Source: Dendrobium chrysotoxum (lineage: Eukaryota; Streptophyta; Magnoliopsida; Asparagales; Orchidaceae). Taken from it: a stretch of DNA of 64,000 nucleotides. Location of the stretch: assembly GCA_019925795.1 (NCBI GenBank), contig CM034311.1:17118926-17182925 (forward strand), given 5' to 3'. Below the pieces are notes generated by a model that was not told where the DNA came from, made no database searches, and saw only the letters and a list, made by a program, of their open reading frames with translations. The position numbers were made by a program, and so were the translations under genes. Shown one piece after another: positions 11,761 through 22,835 of this stretch (position 1 is its first letter; the number at the start of each line of letters is the position of its first letter).

Positions 11761-13078
11761 TAGTCTACCCTTCAAAATAGATACAGTTTCTTGAGATTTA
11801 GCTAATACTTCTTTGACTTGTTGCTCCACCATTTAATTCATATCGATAGATTGTACTGAGGGTGTTCTACTTTCACAGGTTTATTCATTGGTTTCTCTAG
11901 TTCTTATATCATGATCCCATTATTCTTAGTGTTAAATTGTATTGATTCATCAGGAGAGGATTTGAATTGATTATTCGGAACATAAGGCACTTTACCTTAG
12001 ATGATGGAAATCATAGCCATCACCTCTTCTAACTTTTTCTCCATCCTCATTATTTGTTCATCTTCCTGACTTTATTGTTCTAACAGATACTGAGTTAAAT
12101 CTGCTATATCATCCTCCTCATCATCATTGTTAGTAGCTCCTGCTTCACCCTTACCCTTTTCTTTCTCTCTTTATATAGATGAATGAGTATCTACCATGTT
12201 TACACTACCAGATATCTCTTCATCCTATAAATTCATTTCTTCATTTTCTTTACCTTCTTGGTCATTGATCTGATGGATACTCTCTTTCAAATGATCCTTC
12301 ATATCTTCTATTGACTTTTCTTCCACACTATATAGATCAACTGAGTGTACTCTCTAGAAGGAGACAACTCAATTACAAACTTCCTTTTTCTTGTCTTTTC
12401 CTCCACTGCATTACTTCTGTGAGAATTAGATGTAGTTAAAGTGGCTACCATCTTAGGCTACCAAACCTTTTTCCCATCAGATATTGAAATCGAATGGTTT
12501 TGCTGAATAGCCTTCTTGAATCAAAATGAGATGAAGATTGGCTACCTTGAAAGTGGTGCCTATCAACTTTAGGTGAGTGATGATCCCAAGAGTGATAAGG
12601 AGTTTTGTTTTGATAATCTCTTTGATAATTTGATACAGATAGGGATATTGGATTGTAACCTCTCTGAGTTAATGCTCAATATCCTAAAGACCTATGATTT
12701 TGATGATTGTTACAGCCACTAGATGCTGATATGTCACCAGCTTTTTGGAAACTTCTTTGATCCTCAAGGGCATTCTACATTCACAGCTGACTTTCTCCGC
12801 ATTTGAAGTGGAGCTATCCTTTCTCCACATTATTGGGGTTTAGCTTGATTAGCTATCACCCCTTTAAAATTCTTATAAAATTCTATCTTAGATTGTCCAT
12901 AACTTGCTGCACACTCACAAACTAACCCATCCAGTAATGATTTAAGATTCCTATTCTTCTCAAATAAGGAGGCCAGAACTAGTTGTTTGTATGGTGTAGG
13001 AGGTGGAGAATTGGCAATACGAATCACACTCTCTTCTCCAGTAGCAGCTGATAGTGGGTGAAATCTACGATTTGCTAA

Positions 13079-13483
13079 CTATGGAGAGTTAATGTATACT
13101 ATAGAAACTTCAAATTTTGCTTTCTTTGTTAATTCAGTTATTGTGATAATTAGGTTATTTTCTTCTACCAACTTGGCTTTTTCAGCCCACTGCCTCATTC
13201 GGTGATTCATGTTGTGACATTGAGACTTAGTCATCTCACTGATTCTAGAAAATGATCCCATCTCAAAATTTTTGAATATAGGTGCTTCAAAAATGATTGC
13301 AGACTTTCCCTTATCATTGATAGTTGATCGTGGGAAAGTCAAGCGAGAAAAGATTGAAGGTTTAGGAGCTATAGGGACAACTAAAGACCCACCCTCAATG
13401 TTTATCTGTGTTGGAACAGACATTATAGAGACTTCTGTAGATTTGACCACTTCAGCATATGGTCTAGAGAAAGTGAATTGCAA
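13079..13483 (-). pseudogene. Candidate N-terminal gag frame of the Tat element
   Basis: A 134-codon minus-strand frame about 480 bases inside the primer-binding site. It contains a basic, coiled-coil-prone stretch (MRQWAEKAKLVEENNLI) but no domain I can name. Position immediately downstream of the 5' end of the Tat element makes it the likely N terminus of gag or a leader ORF. Confidence 0.35.
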
Positions 13484-13959
13484 ATTGTCAAAACCTGATC
13501 CAAACTAAATTTGGGATCACTCTACAGACTAGGCTAAGGTGATGTTGAAGATGAAGATTAACTTGCCTATCATTTTCTATAATCTAATGGGAAATCTATA
13601 TCAATGATTGAACTCGCTAAACTCAACTAGATGTTGAATCAGAAGATCACACTAAACAGAATTTATCCACTCTCTAATGTAAATTTTACATAATTGATGA
13701 TGGAAGTGAGATTAGTTTGATTATGGACCCAGAACAAAGAAGAATCTGACTGGGAAGTGTGGATTTGGAAAGAGGATTGATTAAGAATTGAGCTTAAACT
13801 TGATGATTGAAGGAATAATTGAAATAGGATTTTGAATATAATGATTAAAATTAGATTTTCATTGTAATGATTGAAAATAAGAAACTCACTTATATAAATG
13901 ATTATATTATAAATTTAGAGTCTAATCTTCACTAAAGATGGAAAGTAAACCCAATCCCT

Positions 13960-13973
13960 AGTGGAGTCACCAG
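13960..13973 (-). other. Primer-binding site of the Tat-type element
   Basis: On the minus strand the sequence TGGTGACTCCACT is one base different from TGGCGACTCCACT-type primer sites common in Tat/Ogre elements. It marks the start of the internal region and shows that the 5' LTR should lie at higher coordinates. Confidence 0.55.
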
Positions 13974-13984
13974 AAAAATCTATG

Positions 13985-14890
13985 GACAAATTAAATGACA
14001 GAACACTGACTTGGGATATAGTATTTCTTTAGACAAATCTTCATAATTAGCATTAATTACCTTGAAAGATAAACTAACACTGCATTATCAATTTGAGAAA
14101 ATAAGTACTTTATTTTTCGTATTCAAATTCGACATAGGGGATATGAAATTCATTCCAAAGGAAAGAATTCACATACACCTATCATTTTAAATACGAAACT
14201 AACCAAGGATTAGCTTTAGTTGACATCCAAAAGATTTTTCCCCTATTTTAGCGAACTAAGATACAGTTTATTTTATACTAGAATCTTGGGTTCCTATAGA
14301 GGCAAGTACTTACAATTAATTATATCTCCAAAGAGAAAACTTTCAATTAAAGTGGATACTAGACTCATTTTCAATTTAAAACATATGATAATTGCCTTAC
14401 ATATTTTGAAAATATCAATAACTCATTCAAAAATATCTTTAAATTTTACAAAATATCCTTGAATTCTTTATACTTTTTCTAAAATGGAATTCGAGGTGTG
14501 CAAATACCTCTGGGCTTATGCTCACTTAGAATGTGCTACCAGCTAACAACCTAATACACAAGTAATGATCTTAGATGTAGTGTGTGATAAGATCAACTCT
14601 ATCCTAAGAGATCAAAGGATGAATCAAACTCTAAATTAGTGACTTGAGATGAATAATTTTAACTTTTTGTTCAAATGAAGCTAAAGAGATGACTCGCAAA
14701 GAACTCTATATTTTATCTTAATTAGTTTACCTAACTAAATTTTTTAACTACCAAAAGTTCTTAAAAATTTTTGTAGCATAATAGCCCAATACCATCAGGA
14801 ATAGATAAGCATCTTTCAAGCGCAAGAGGACCTCAATACCTTGCTGTAGAATTGTGTGCTTAGTCTATGTATGTTGCAAAAATAAAATAC
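13985..14890 (-). repeat. Probable 5' LTR of the Tat-type element
   Basis: The interval between the Tat primer-binding site and the SIRE-type insertion has no coding frame and is in the position of a 5' LTR in minus orientation. No second copy was found in the window to prove it, so the limits are approximate. Confidence 0.35.
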
Positions 14891-15146
14891 ATGCATGTTG
14901 CAAATCTGGTTTTGATGATGACAAACATGTTTCCAGTGTGTTTGTCTTGGCTAATCAGTTTCAGGCACAAAAGATCGCAAGCTACTCAAGCCAACTCAAG
15001 ATCGGGTCCAAGTGTGTCAAATGTATGATTTTTTCTTTTATTGAGTCAATTGTAATGTAACTGATTCCCTAGCTAAGTAACCTTGCACACACACACTCAG
15101 GGAGAGAGATTGAGTGAATTAGAGTTTCTGTTAAAATTTTGTTCAG

Positions 15147-15804
15147 ATCGTCCTGGACGATAGTATCATCGTCCTGGACGATCCAGTTAAAACAGAAACC
15201 CTAATTAGGGCGACTAAGTTAAGAGGGTCTGATTAAGCAGATCGTCCTGGACGATCTTTGGATCGTACGGGACGATATGCTCAAATCAGAAATTTCCAGC
15301 CGCCAGATTAAGTTAGGCAAGTTTTATTTTAAGTATTTTGGTCTGATCGTCCCGGACGATACGTGTATCGTCCTGGACGATGCACTACAATCATGCCTAA
15401 ATTAGTCTGGTAATTAAGGAAAGCAATTAAATCACATCGTCCTGGACGATCGCAGGATCGTCCCGGACGATCGTGATCGTCTTGTGCATTTCAGCTGTAC
15501 GACCCGAACTGTGTTCAGGACGATTTTGGGCCTTTTTGAACTAATCGTACAGGACGATGTCAAAATCGTCCTGGACGATCAAGTCATCTTTTGGTCGTCC
15601 AGCACAGATTTCTCTGGACGACCCGAACTGTCTTCTGGACGATTTTCCTCAATTTGCACTAATCGTCCCGGACGATCGTAGTATCGTACGGGACGATATG
15701 AACAACTTTTTCTACTGATCGTCCAGAAGAGCCTAATCGTCCAGACTGAATCAGCTGAATTTGAACTGATCGTACAGGACGATCTACCGATCGTCCTGGA
15801 CGAT
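15147..15804. repeat. Array of 14 ATCGTCC-N-GGACGAT dyads in the 5' LTR
   Basis: Full 15-bp units start at 15,147, 15,168, 15,241, 15,262, 15,346, 15,367, 15,436, 15,457, 15,544, 15,565, 15,662, 15,683, 15,769 and 15,790. The seven pairs are spaced exactly 21 bases start to start inside each pair. The seven-base arms are inverted copies about a single central base; common variants are ATCGTCC-T-GGACGAT, ATCGTCC-C-GGACGAT, and ATCGTAC-A/G-GGACGAT with one arm mismatch. Extra half-sites (GGACGA or TCGTCC alone) lie between pairs. The symmetry suits binding by a dimeric protein; the 6-bp gap between paired units places their centres about two helical turns apart. Confidence 0.95.
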
Positions 15805-15846
15805 ATTAGCCGACCAGTTGAGATTTAGGGCAAATTTTAAGCCCTC

Positions 15847-15858
15847 CTTTAAAAAAAC
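15847..15858 (+). promoter_or_regulatory. TATA-like element after the LTR dyad array
   Basis: CTTTAAAAAAAC starts 43 bases after the last dyad and is followed by a pyrimidine-rich stretch and AAACCCTAGAGAGAAGAGAG, which looks like a plant 5' leader. Its placement resembles the TATA box that follows the internal array at 23,395. Competing candidate: 16,309-16,315. Confidence 0.4.
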
Positions 15859-16308
15859 TTTTTCCAACTTTTTGGAAAAATCTTTTTGCTGCCTTCCTTC
15901 CCTGAGAAACCCTAGAGAGAAGAGAGAGTTGGGACAGAGAGAAGAGATCTTGTGAGGGGGAGTTAGTGAGGGATTCACTAAGGTTGCTCCAAGCACGGAT
16001 CAGAGTCGTCTTCTCCGCTCGTCGTCTGTCGTCTAGTCGGTGTTCTTCGTGGGAGGATCGTTCGCAAGAAGATCCGGGGTTCTCTGCCCGCTTCAGGTGG
16101 AAGCAAAAGGAGTTCGAAGGTTCTCTGCCTGCTTCAGGAGGAAGCGAAAGGAGGTCAGGTTCTCTGCCTCACCGTGTGGTGAAAAGGAGGTATTTTGTAC
16201 AGGCTTCTCCGCCTTGCTGTGGGAGCAAAAGGAGAGTCACTTTCGTTTAGTGCAATACCCGGAGGGGAGGCTCCGGGGAGTGGACGTAGGTCAAGTTGAC
16301 CGAACCAC

Positions 16309-16315
16309 TATAAAA
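16309..16315 (+). promoter_or_regulatory. Second TATA candidate in the 5' LTR
   Basis: TATAAAA in the context CCACTATAAAATC, 230 bases before the LTR end and conserved in the 3' LTR at 26,238-26,244. The context is a good plant TATA box, but it lies 505 bases from the dyad array. Confidence 0.4.
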
Positions 16316-16541
16316 TCTGGTTTGCTTTTCTGATTCAGTTTTGCACTTTACTTTTCAATATAAACTGCTTGGGTGATTATCGTTGGTTGATCTTTTCGTT
16401 ATTATTTACTTGTTTCCGCTGCTAAGTATCGAAAAGATTTTTGTTGTTATCGTGAAATTTTTAAATAACCAATTCACCCCCCCTCTTGGTTAGCCTCGGG
16501 ACTAGTTCAGTAGGGCTTAACATCCCTTTCAAACTTTCAAG

Positions 16542-16553
16542 TGGTATCAGAGC
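16542..16553 (+). other. Primer-binding site (initiator Met-tRNA)
   Basis: TGGTATCAGAGC, complementary to the 3' end of plant initiator methionine tRNA, two bases after the end of the 5' LTR. This is the standard primer site of plant copia elements and confirms the element's orientation. Confidence 0.95.
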
Positions 16554-16595
16554 GGGATTCAAAATTTCTGTTTAAAAAACTTTTGAATTTGATCC

Positions 16596-18407
16596 ATGGC
16601 TAACTGTAACAATCGTAATACTGCTGAAGGTTATTCTATAACTAGACCACCGTTGTTTGATAACATTCCATTTGATTTTTGGAAAACACGCATGTCTACT
16701 TTTCTTCAGTCTATTGATTATCGCATGTGGATGTTAGTTAAGGACGGATACGAACCACCTTTTCGAATGGTTAACAATGTGAAAACTGAATTGCTGTTTG
16801 CTGATTGGACGTTTGATGATCGTGATTTAGCACAGTTAAATGCCAAATGTTTGAACTGTTTCTTTTGTGCTTTAAAATCTGAGGACTATATGCGTGTTTC
16901 TACTTGTACAACGGGAAAAGAGATTTAGGATAGATTATGTATAACATATGAAGGTACAACTGAAGTCAAACAGTCTAGGTTAAACATCTTGGTACATGAT
17001 TACGAACTTTTTCGCATGAAACCTAGTGAGACTATTTCAGAAATGTACACAAGGTTCACTCAGATTGTTACCTCTTTGCATGCTTTAGGTAGAGAACTTA
17101 CCAACTACGAAAGAGTGAACAAGATTCTTAGATGTTTGCCTGCTTCTTATGATGCTAAGATTACTGCTATTACTGAATCCAAAGATTTAAATACTTACTC
17201 TATTGACAGCTTACTTGGATCACTCATTGCTTACGAGCAAGGGGTGAACCAAAGGCAACTTGATGCAGGTGAACGCAAGAAAGAGAAGACAGTGGCACTA
17301 AAGGCCAAAGATTCAGATGCTAGCACTTCCGGGTCTGATAGCGATGATGTTGCCTTAATCACAAGGCAATTCAAAAGCTTTCTAAGGAAGAAACATAAGA
17401 ACCATCAGAAGTGGAACAAGGGTAAGTTCAATAAAAACTTTAAGGGTTCATCTGAATCGGTTTGTTTTGAATGCAGGAAGCCCGGACACATTAAGGCTGA
17501 TTGTCCGACACTTAAAGCTCATCCAAGCAAGGAGAAGGGTGAGGAGAAACCAAAGTTCAGAAAGGACAAGAAGTGGATTCAGAAGGCGTTCTGGGCAGAC
17601 TCTGCATTCGACTCTTCTGAGACTGAAGCTGAAGAGGAGGAAACAAACTTGTGTTTGATGGCTGATGATCACCCTGGTCAGTCCGACCAGGAAGAGGTAT
17701 GTGAGCTTACTTACGATCAGTTATTTGAAGTTTCTGAAAAGATTCATACATCATATAGGAAGCTTAAGAAAACCCATGCTAGTTTGAAACTAGATTATCT
17801 GACTTTGCAAAAAGAGCATGAAGTGTTGATTAAGGATCATTCCACCATTGATAGCAATCACATGTCTTTACTAGATGAGTTTGATGAACTGAATAAAAAG
17901 CATTCTGATTTAATTGTTGAGCATAACTTGTTAAAAACAGCGCATGTTGAATTAGAACTTGCTTTTAAGAAAGTGAATGATTTGGCATCTGAGTTAGAAA
18001 GTATTGAAAGTGCAAAAACGTTTGAAATTAGAAGTTTAAACAAACACATTGAGTTTTTGAAAGTGAAAATCAGTTCTTTTGAAAATAATAAAACACCGCC
18101 TACTTTTGAACAATTTTATGCACCGCCACCTTTTAAAAATTCTGTTGCAAGTTCTTCAAAGCATGTTTCATACACTACTAGGAAGAGGCACTATCACTCA
18201 CGACGTTTAGTTAATCCTTTTCCTGGTGTTAGATGTTTTTCATGTGGCATGTTAGGACACATATCACACACTTGTACTGTTCACTGTAGTACACATTGGG
18301 TGTGGAGACCCAAACTGCCTGTTGCACAGCACAGCACACATGCATCGCATTCTTCTTTTCATAAGAAGGAACCCAAACCTGTTTGGGTTCCTAAGACTGA
18401 CATTTGA
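16596..18407 (+). pseudogene. gag: gag of the SIRE-type element, one in-frame stop
   Basis: The frame runs 604 codons from ATG 16,596 to TGA 18,405-18,407 with one premature TAG at 16,926-16,928, where copia gag normally has Trp (TGG to TAG, a G-to-A change). N-terminal UBN2/retrotransposon gag domain (FDFWKTRMSTFL, and after the stop KPSETISEMYTRFTQIV and LRCLPASYDAKI). A lysine-rich linker leads to a zinc knuckle CFECRKPGHIKADC (about residue 289), then an acidic region, a long heptad-like coiled coil (about residues 370-490), and a second knuckle CFSCGMLGHISHTC (about residue 545). Two knuckles and a long C-terminal extension are usual in SIRE gag. Gag packages the RNA in the cytoplasm. 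Confidence 0.93.
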
Positions 18408-18418
18408 TGATTTTGTAG

Positions 18419-21400
18419 GTGTGCTCTCACACAAGACCTCGTGAGAGCATGTGGTACCTGGACAGTGGATGTTCTAGACATATGACTGGAGATACAAATC
18501 AGTTCATTTCGCTGGAGGCCAGAGCTGGAGGCAAGGTTACACTTGGAGATAACACCACCAGGAAGGTGGTAGGCACAGGTATGATTGGTGATTCAAAAAA
18601 TTTTGTGATTGATAATGTTTTGCTTGTAGATGGACTGAAACACAACTTGCTGAGCATTAGTCAACTCTGCGACAAGGGATACAGCATCAAATTCCTGCCC
18701 ACTGGCTGTATTTTAAGCTTAAATGATGAAGTTGTTTTGGAGGGGCAAAGGATCAACAACGTCTACAAGCTGGATGTAAGTAGCATTAAATCTGATAATT
18801 CAATTTGCTTAAAAACTGCTGCTGATGAGTCTTGGTTATGGCATAGGAGATTGTGTCATGCCAGTATGAAAACCCTTAGGAGAGTCACCCAAAAGGACTT
18901 AGTTAGAGGTGTGCCCAAGCTTAAGTTCACTAAGGATCACCTGTGTGGTGCCTCTCAGTTGGGGAAGCAAGTCCAGTCTTCTTTTCACTCAGTTAAGGAC
19001 ATTAGCACCTCTAGACCTTTAGAAGTTCTTCACATGAACCTCTTTGGACCCATTAGCACTGCCAGCTTAGGGGGGAGAGTCTATGGTTTTGTGATTGTTG
19101 ATGATTATTCAAGGTTCACTTGGGTTAAGTTTTTGTCACACAAATCTGAGTCATTTGATGAGTTTAGATCTTTCTCTACTTGGATTCAGAAGAAGTTAGG
19201 ATGTGAGATTATTACCATCCATAGTGATCACGGAGGGGAGTTTGAAAATGAAAGATTTGGAAGTTTTTGTGAGAATCATGGGATTAGTCACAATTTTTCA
19301 GCTCCTAGGACCCCTCAGCAGAACGGGGTCGCTGAAAGGAAGAACAGGACCTTAGTGGAAGCCGCTAGAGCCATGCTTGCCGAGTATTCACTTCCTAAAT
19401 ACTTTTGGGCTGAAGCGGTGAACACTGCCTATTATGTGCTGAATAGGGTAAATGTGAGAGTCAAGCTGAACAAGACACCTTATGAGATCATTAAGGGTAG
19501 AACTCCAAATCTGTCCCACCTCCATGTCTTTGGCTGTAAGGTTTTCATTCTAAACAACGGGAAGTCACCCTTAGGAAAATTTGACCCCAAATCTGATGAA
19601 GGAGTGTTCTTAGGATATTCAAGTGTGGGGAAATCCTTTAGGGTGTTCAATAGGAGGACTTTGGTGGTGGAAGAAACAACCCATGTAGTGTTTGATGAAT
19701 CTGATCCTAAGGAGTCTAGATCTGAAGTAGAAGATGAAGAGATTGTTGAGGTTACCCAAGGAGTTGGAAATACAAATTTGGAGGAAAGGGTAGAATCTCA
19801 AACCACATTGCCTAGAGATTGGAGATATTCTTCGAGTCATCCTAAAGAACTGATCTTAGGAGACCCTTCTGAAGGTGTTAGGACTAGGCATGGACTTAGG
19901 AAGGAAGTAAACCATTCTGCCTTTATCTCAATGACTGAACCCACCAACATAAATCAAGCCTTGTCGGATGAGTTTTGGATTTTAGCTATGCAGGAAGAAT
20001 TGAATCAATTTGTAAGGAATGATGTTTGGGAGTTAGTAGAAAGACCTAGAAACCAAAGTATTGTGGGAACCAAGTGGGTCTTTAAGAATAAGATGAATGA
20101 TTCTGGTGTGGTGGTGAGAAATAAGGCAAGATTGGTGGCTAAGGGGTATAATCAGATAGAAGGAATAGATTTTGAGGAAACTTTTGCCCCTGTAGCTAGA
20201 TTGGAAGCCATTAGAGTGCTACTAGCCTTTGCCTGTTACAAGAGATTTAAGCTGTTTCAAATGGATGTCAAGAGTGCCTTTTTAAATGGGGTAATTAAAG
20301 AAGATGTTTTTGTAGAACAACCCCCAGGTTTTGAGAGTTCCCAATATCCAAGTCATGTCTATAAATTAAAAAAGGCCTTATATGGATTGAAACAGGCACC
20401 CAGAGCTTGGTATGAGAGGCTTAGCACATTCCTGTTAGAAAGAGAGTTTGTTAAGGGGAGCGTAGACACCACCCTTTTTCTGAGGAGAATAGGAGATGAC
20501 TTACTCATTGTCCAGATTTATATTGATGATATAATTTTTGGATCTTCTGATAAATATTTATGTGATGAGTTTTCCAAAACAATGAGTAAGGAGTTTGAGA
20601 TGAGTATGATGGGAGAATTGTCCTACTTTTTGGGGTTTAGCATAAGGCAAATAGATGATGGAACTTTTCTCAATCAATCAAAATACACTAAGGACATTTT
20701 GAAGAAATATGAAATGGACAAAGCCAAGCCAATCAATACTCCCATGCCCTCCTCAGTTCAGTTAGATAAGGATTCAAATGGAAAATCTGTTGATCAGAAG
20801 AAGTATAGAGGGATAATAGGTTCACTGCTTTACCTGACTGCTAGCCGACCCGATATCATGTTTAGTGTCTGTCTTTGTGCTAGGTTTCAGGATGATCCTA
20901 AAGAGTCCCACCTGACTGCTGTTAAGAGAATTCTTAGATATCTTTTAGGGACCCCAAACCTAGGAATTTGGTACCCTAGGCACAGCACCTCTTTTGAGAT
21001 CATTGGATATTCTGACTCTGACTTTGCGGGGTGTAGGGTGGATAGGAAGAGTACCTCTGGGACTTGTCAATTCATAGGACAGTCGTTAGTCTCCTGGTCC
21101 AGTAGAAAACAGAACTCAGTTGCACTTTCCACTGCTGAAGCTGAGTACATTGCCTTAGGAAGTTGTGTGGCCCAAGTTCTTTGGTTGAAACAACAAGTCT
21201 TGGATTTAGGAGTACCCGTTGGCACAATTTCTGTTCTGTATGATAATACCAGTGCCATCTGTATCTCTAAGAATCCAATCCAACATTCTAGGACCAAACA
21301 CATTGACATTAGGCATCACTTCATTAGGGACCATGTTACAAAAGGGGACATTGAGCTACATCATGTAGCAACTGAAAATCAGCTGGCTGACATATTCACT

Positions 21401-21469
21401 AAACCACTGGCCTTTGACTCATTCAGCATTTTGAGAACCAGATTAGGAGTGATTGATATAAATGCTTGA
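18419..21469 (+). CDS. pol: pol of the SIRE-type element: protease, integrase, RT, RNase H
   Basis: A 1,016-codon open frame; the first ATG is at 18,449. Protease active site [11 protein letters not shown] near residue 14. Pre-integrase WHRRLCH...HLCGAS (about 140-179): the second Cys of the zinc site is Ser (residue 179). Integrase core: HMNLFGP (residue 207, first catalytic Asp changed to Asn), HSDHGGEF, and [10 protein letters not shown] with the Glu retained. [12 protein letters not shown] to [11 protein letters not shown] (catalytic box at residue 701). RNase [19 protein letters not shown], and a normal end ADIFTKPL. The frame is -1 relative to gag, with a TAG directly before codon 1, so its expression mode is unclear. 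RT and RNase H look intact; integrase should be inactive. Confidence 0.95.
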   Translation: MCSHTRPRESMWYLDSGCSRHMTGDTNQFISLEARAGGKVTLGDNTTRKVVGTGMIGDSKNFVIDNVLLVDGLKHNLLSISQLCDKGYSIKFLPTGCILSLNDEVVLEGQRINNVYKLDVSSIKSDNSICLKTAADESWLWHRRLCHASMKTLRRVTQKDLVRGVPKLKFTKDHLCGASQLGKQVQSSFHSVKDISTSRPLEVLHMNLFGPISTASLGGRVYGFVIVDDYSRFTWVKFLSHKSESFDEFRSFSTWIQKKLGCEIITIHSDHGGEFENERFGSFCENHGISHNFSAPRTPQQNGVAERKNRTLVEAARAMLAEYSLPKYFWAEAVNTAYYVLNRVNVRVKLNKTPYEIIKGRTPNLSHLHVFGCKVFILNNGKSPLGKFDPKSDEGVFLGYSSVGKSFRVFNRRTLVVEETTHVVFDESDPKESRSEVEDEEIVEVTQGVGNTNLEERVESQTTLPRDWRYSSSHPKELILGDPSEGVRTRHGLRKEVNHSAFISMTEPTNINQALSDEFWILAMQEELNQFVRNDVWELVERPRNQSIVGTKWVFKNKMNDSGVVVRNKARLVAKGYNQIEGIDFEETFAPVARLEAIRVLLAFACYKRFKLFQMDVKSAFLNGVIKEDVFVEQPPGFESSQYPSHVYKLKKALYGLKQAPRAWYERLSTFLLEREFVKGSVDTTLFLRRIGDDLLIVQIYIDDIIFGSSDKYLCDEFSKTMSKEFEMSMMGELSYFLGFSIRQIDDGTFLNQSKYTKDILKKYEMDKAKPINTPMPSSVQLDKDSNGKSVDQKKYRGIIGSLLYLTASRPDIMFSVCLCARFQDDPKESHLTAVKRILRYLLGTPNLGIWYPRHSTSFEIIGYSDSDFAGCRVDRKSTSGTCQFIGQSLVSWSSRKQNSVALSTAEAEYIALGSCVAQVLWLKQQVLDLGVPVGTISVLYDNTSAICISKNPIQHSRTKHIDIRHHFIRDHVTKGDIELHHVATENQLADIFTKPLAFDSFSILRTRLGVIDINA

Positions 21470-22835
21470 TTCTGATGACTGCTGATGTATTATCTTTCTG
21501 ATTGGTATTCTGATTTCTGTTAGTTAGGTTTAGTTTTTTGATTTCTGATTTCTGTTAGTTAGTTTTTGGCTTTGATTATTTACTTTCAGTTGATTTTATG
21601 TTTTTGCTGATTTCTGTTTTAGCCTTATTGTTAGTTTGATTTGAGTATTTACTCTGATATGATTTTATACCTATTTTTTTTTTATTCACTGGTTCATATC
21701 TTGCACTTACTATTTTATGTTTTTCAAAATCTGATCACCGCTCACTACTTCTGATAATCTGAATTTCTGACTGGGAGTTTTTACCATATTTTGGTTTGGA
21801 AGCTGGTACGCAGTGATTGATTCCACTGAACCTGTTAAAGGGAAGAAACATTGATGATTGGTTCTCTTCCTCTAACTCCTTTACTGGTGTATGGTTTCTT
21901 TCGAATAAAAATTCTTTTCAAAATTAAAATGTTAGTTTTTGAAATAGAGATTATTTTATCTTCCTACAGTAATCTGCCTCATATCAATAGTGTTTTTCAA
22001 AGTCTTGAGTCATTAGTTTGATTTTCTAAAACCAAGTGATTGCATTTATCATATGATGTGTGGTTTTTTGTTTTGTGAATCATTCTTCCCTACTGTGGAG
22101 AGTCATCTCCTATGTCTGGAAGATAGATTCACCACTGAGACTCTTTAATTATTATGAAAAGGAGAAAGCTTACAAAAGATGCGCAGTGCGCCAACCAAAT
22201 TGAAAAAGAGGCATAAAATGAGCCCAAAACTGAAAAGATGCGAAAATGCCAAATACACAAAGTGTATCAAAAATCAAAAGATGCGCAGTGCGCCAAATAA
22301 ATTAAGAAAAAAAATAAGAGGCACAAAATGAGCCCAACCTAAGCTTTCTTCTCTTTTAGATCTTTAAATGTCTTAGAAAAAAAAACTCGTGTGTCACTTA
22401 ATACGTTCAAAAGCTTGAGTTTGAAAATCTTGATTTCTGATTTTTTACTTTGTAACACTATTATATCAGATATTTTTCTGGAACGAGGCTTGAAAGGATC
22501 TCTTTTCAAATCTAATGTCTTTTCTTCTGAATCGGATTTTTGTTTTGAAAGAGGTTTACATCGATAAGGTGCCCGGGGTCGGAGTTACGAAAGTCAATTT
22601 TTTCAACCTTTTCTGGATTTCAGCGTTGTCAATCGTTCTCTTATTGGCTTTTGAATATAAAATCAAGGAAAAATTCTGATTTACTCGAGCAGATTGATCA
22701 AAAAAAAAAAAAACTTTGCTTTTTCATGTTTTTTCTTCTGTGGTTTTTTTTTTTTTGGCATTTTGATTTACATAATTGTGTTTTTGGAATCCTGATTGGT
22801 CATCTTCATCATCCATCTTGTTCTGTTTTCTTCAC
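21470..22835 (+). other. Non-coding spacer between pol and the extra ORF
   Basis: About 1.4 kb, T-rich, without a credible frame. It contains an imperfect tandem repeat at 22,175-22,340 (separate entry) and homopolymer tracts at 22,700-22,760. SIRE elements usually have a long spacer here. Confidence 0.6.
22175..22340. repeat. Imperfect 105-bp tandem duplication with GCGCAGTGCGC core
   Basis: AAAAGATGCGCAGTGCGCCAA occurs at 22,175 and 22,277 as the first segment of two units, each followed by GAGGCAYAAAATGAGCCC at 22,208 and 22,318. A third, partial AAAAGATGCGAAAATGCCAAA lies between. Short dyads (GCGCA-GT-GCGC) recur. Function unknown. Confidence 0.7.

Larger units (their letters stand above)
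7020..13973 (-). mobile_element. Decayed Tat-type Ty3/gypsy retrotransposon
   Basis: On the minus strand from right to left: primer-binding site (13,973-13,960), gag (about 13,480-10,580), aspartic protease (10,009-9,470), a small N-terminal piece of reverse transcriptase (8,331-8,101) and integrase with its C-terminal domain (about 7,960-7,020). Most of the RT and RNase H is deleted, so the element went from roughly 10 kb to 7 kb. Frames are broken throughout. The 5' LTR should begin near 13,985 and run towards 14,890, but no matching 3' LTR was found near 5.6-7.0 kb. Confidence 0.8.
14896..16539 (+). repeat. 5' LTR of the SIRE-type element
   Basis: 1,644 bp, starting TGTTGCAAAT and ending AACTTTCA. 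The U3 part holds 14 copies of a 15-bp dyad between 15,147 and 15,804. Downstream lie a TATA-like CTTTAAAAAAAC (15,847-15,858), a pyrimidine-rich leader with AAACCCTAGAGAG (15,907), and a second TATA candidate TATAAAA (16,309-16,315). Open frames inside the LTR are not supported as genes. Confidence 0.95.

Noticed and set aside
15147..15804. CRISPR-like array of direct repeats
   Set aside because: Units are short palindromes in irregular pairs within plant LTRs, spacers are not uniform, and there are no cas genes; this is a plant nuclear element.
15484..16333. Open frames inside the 5' LTR (and their twins at 25,413-26,354)
   Set aside because: Located in LTR U3/R-U5, differ between the LTR copies only as neutral sequence, and have no family features.
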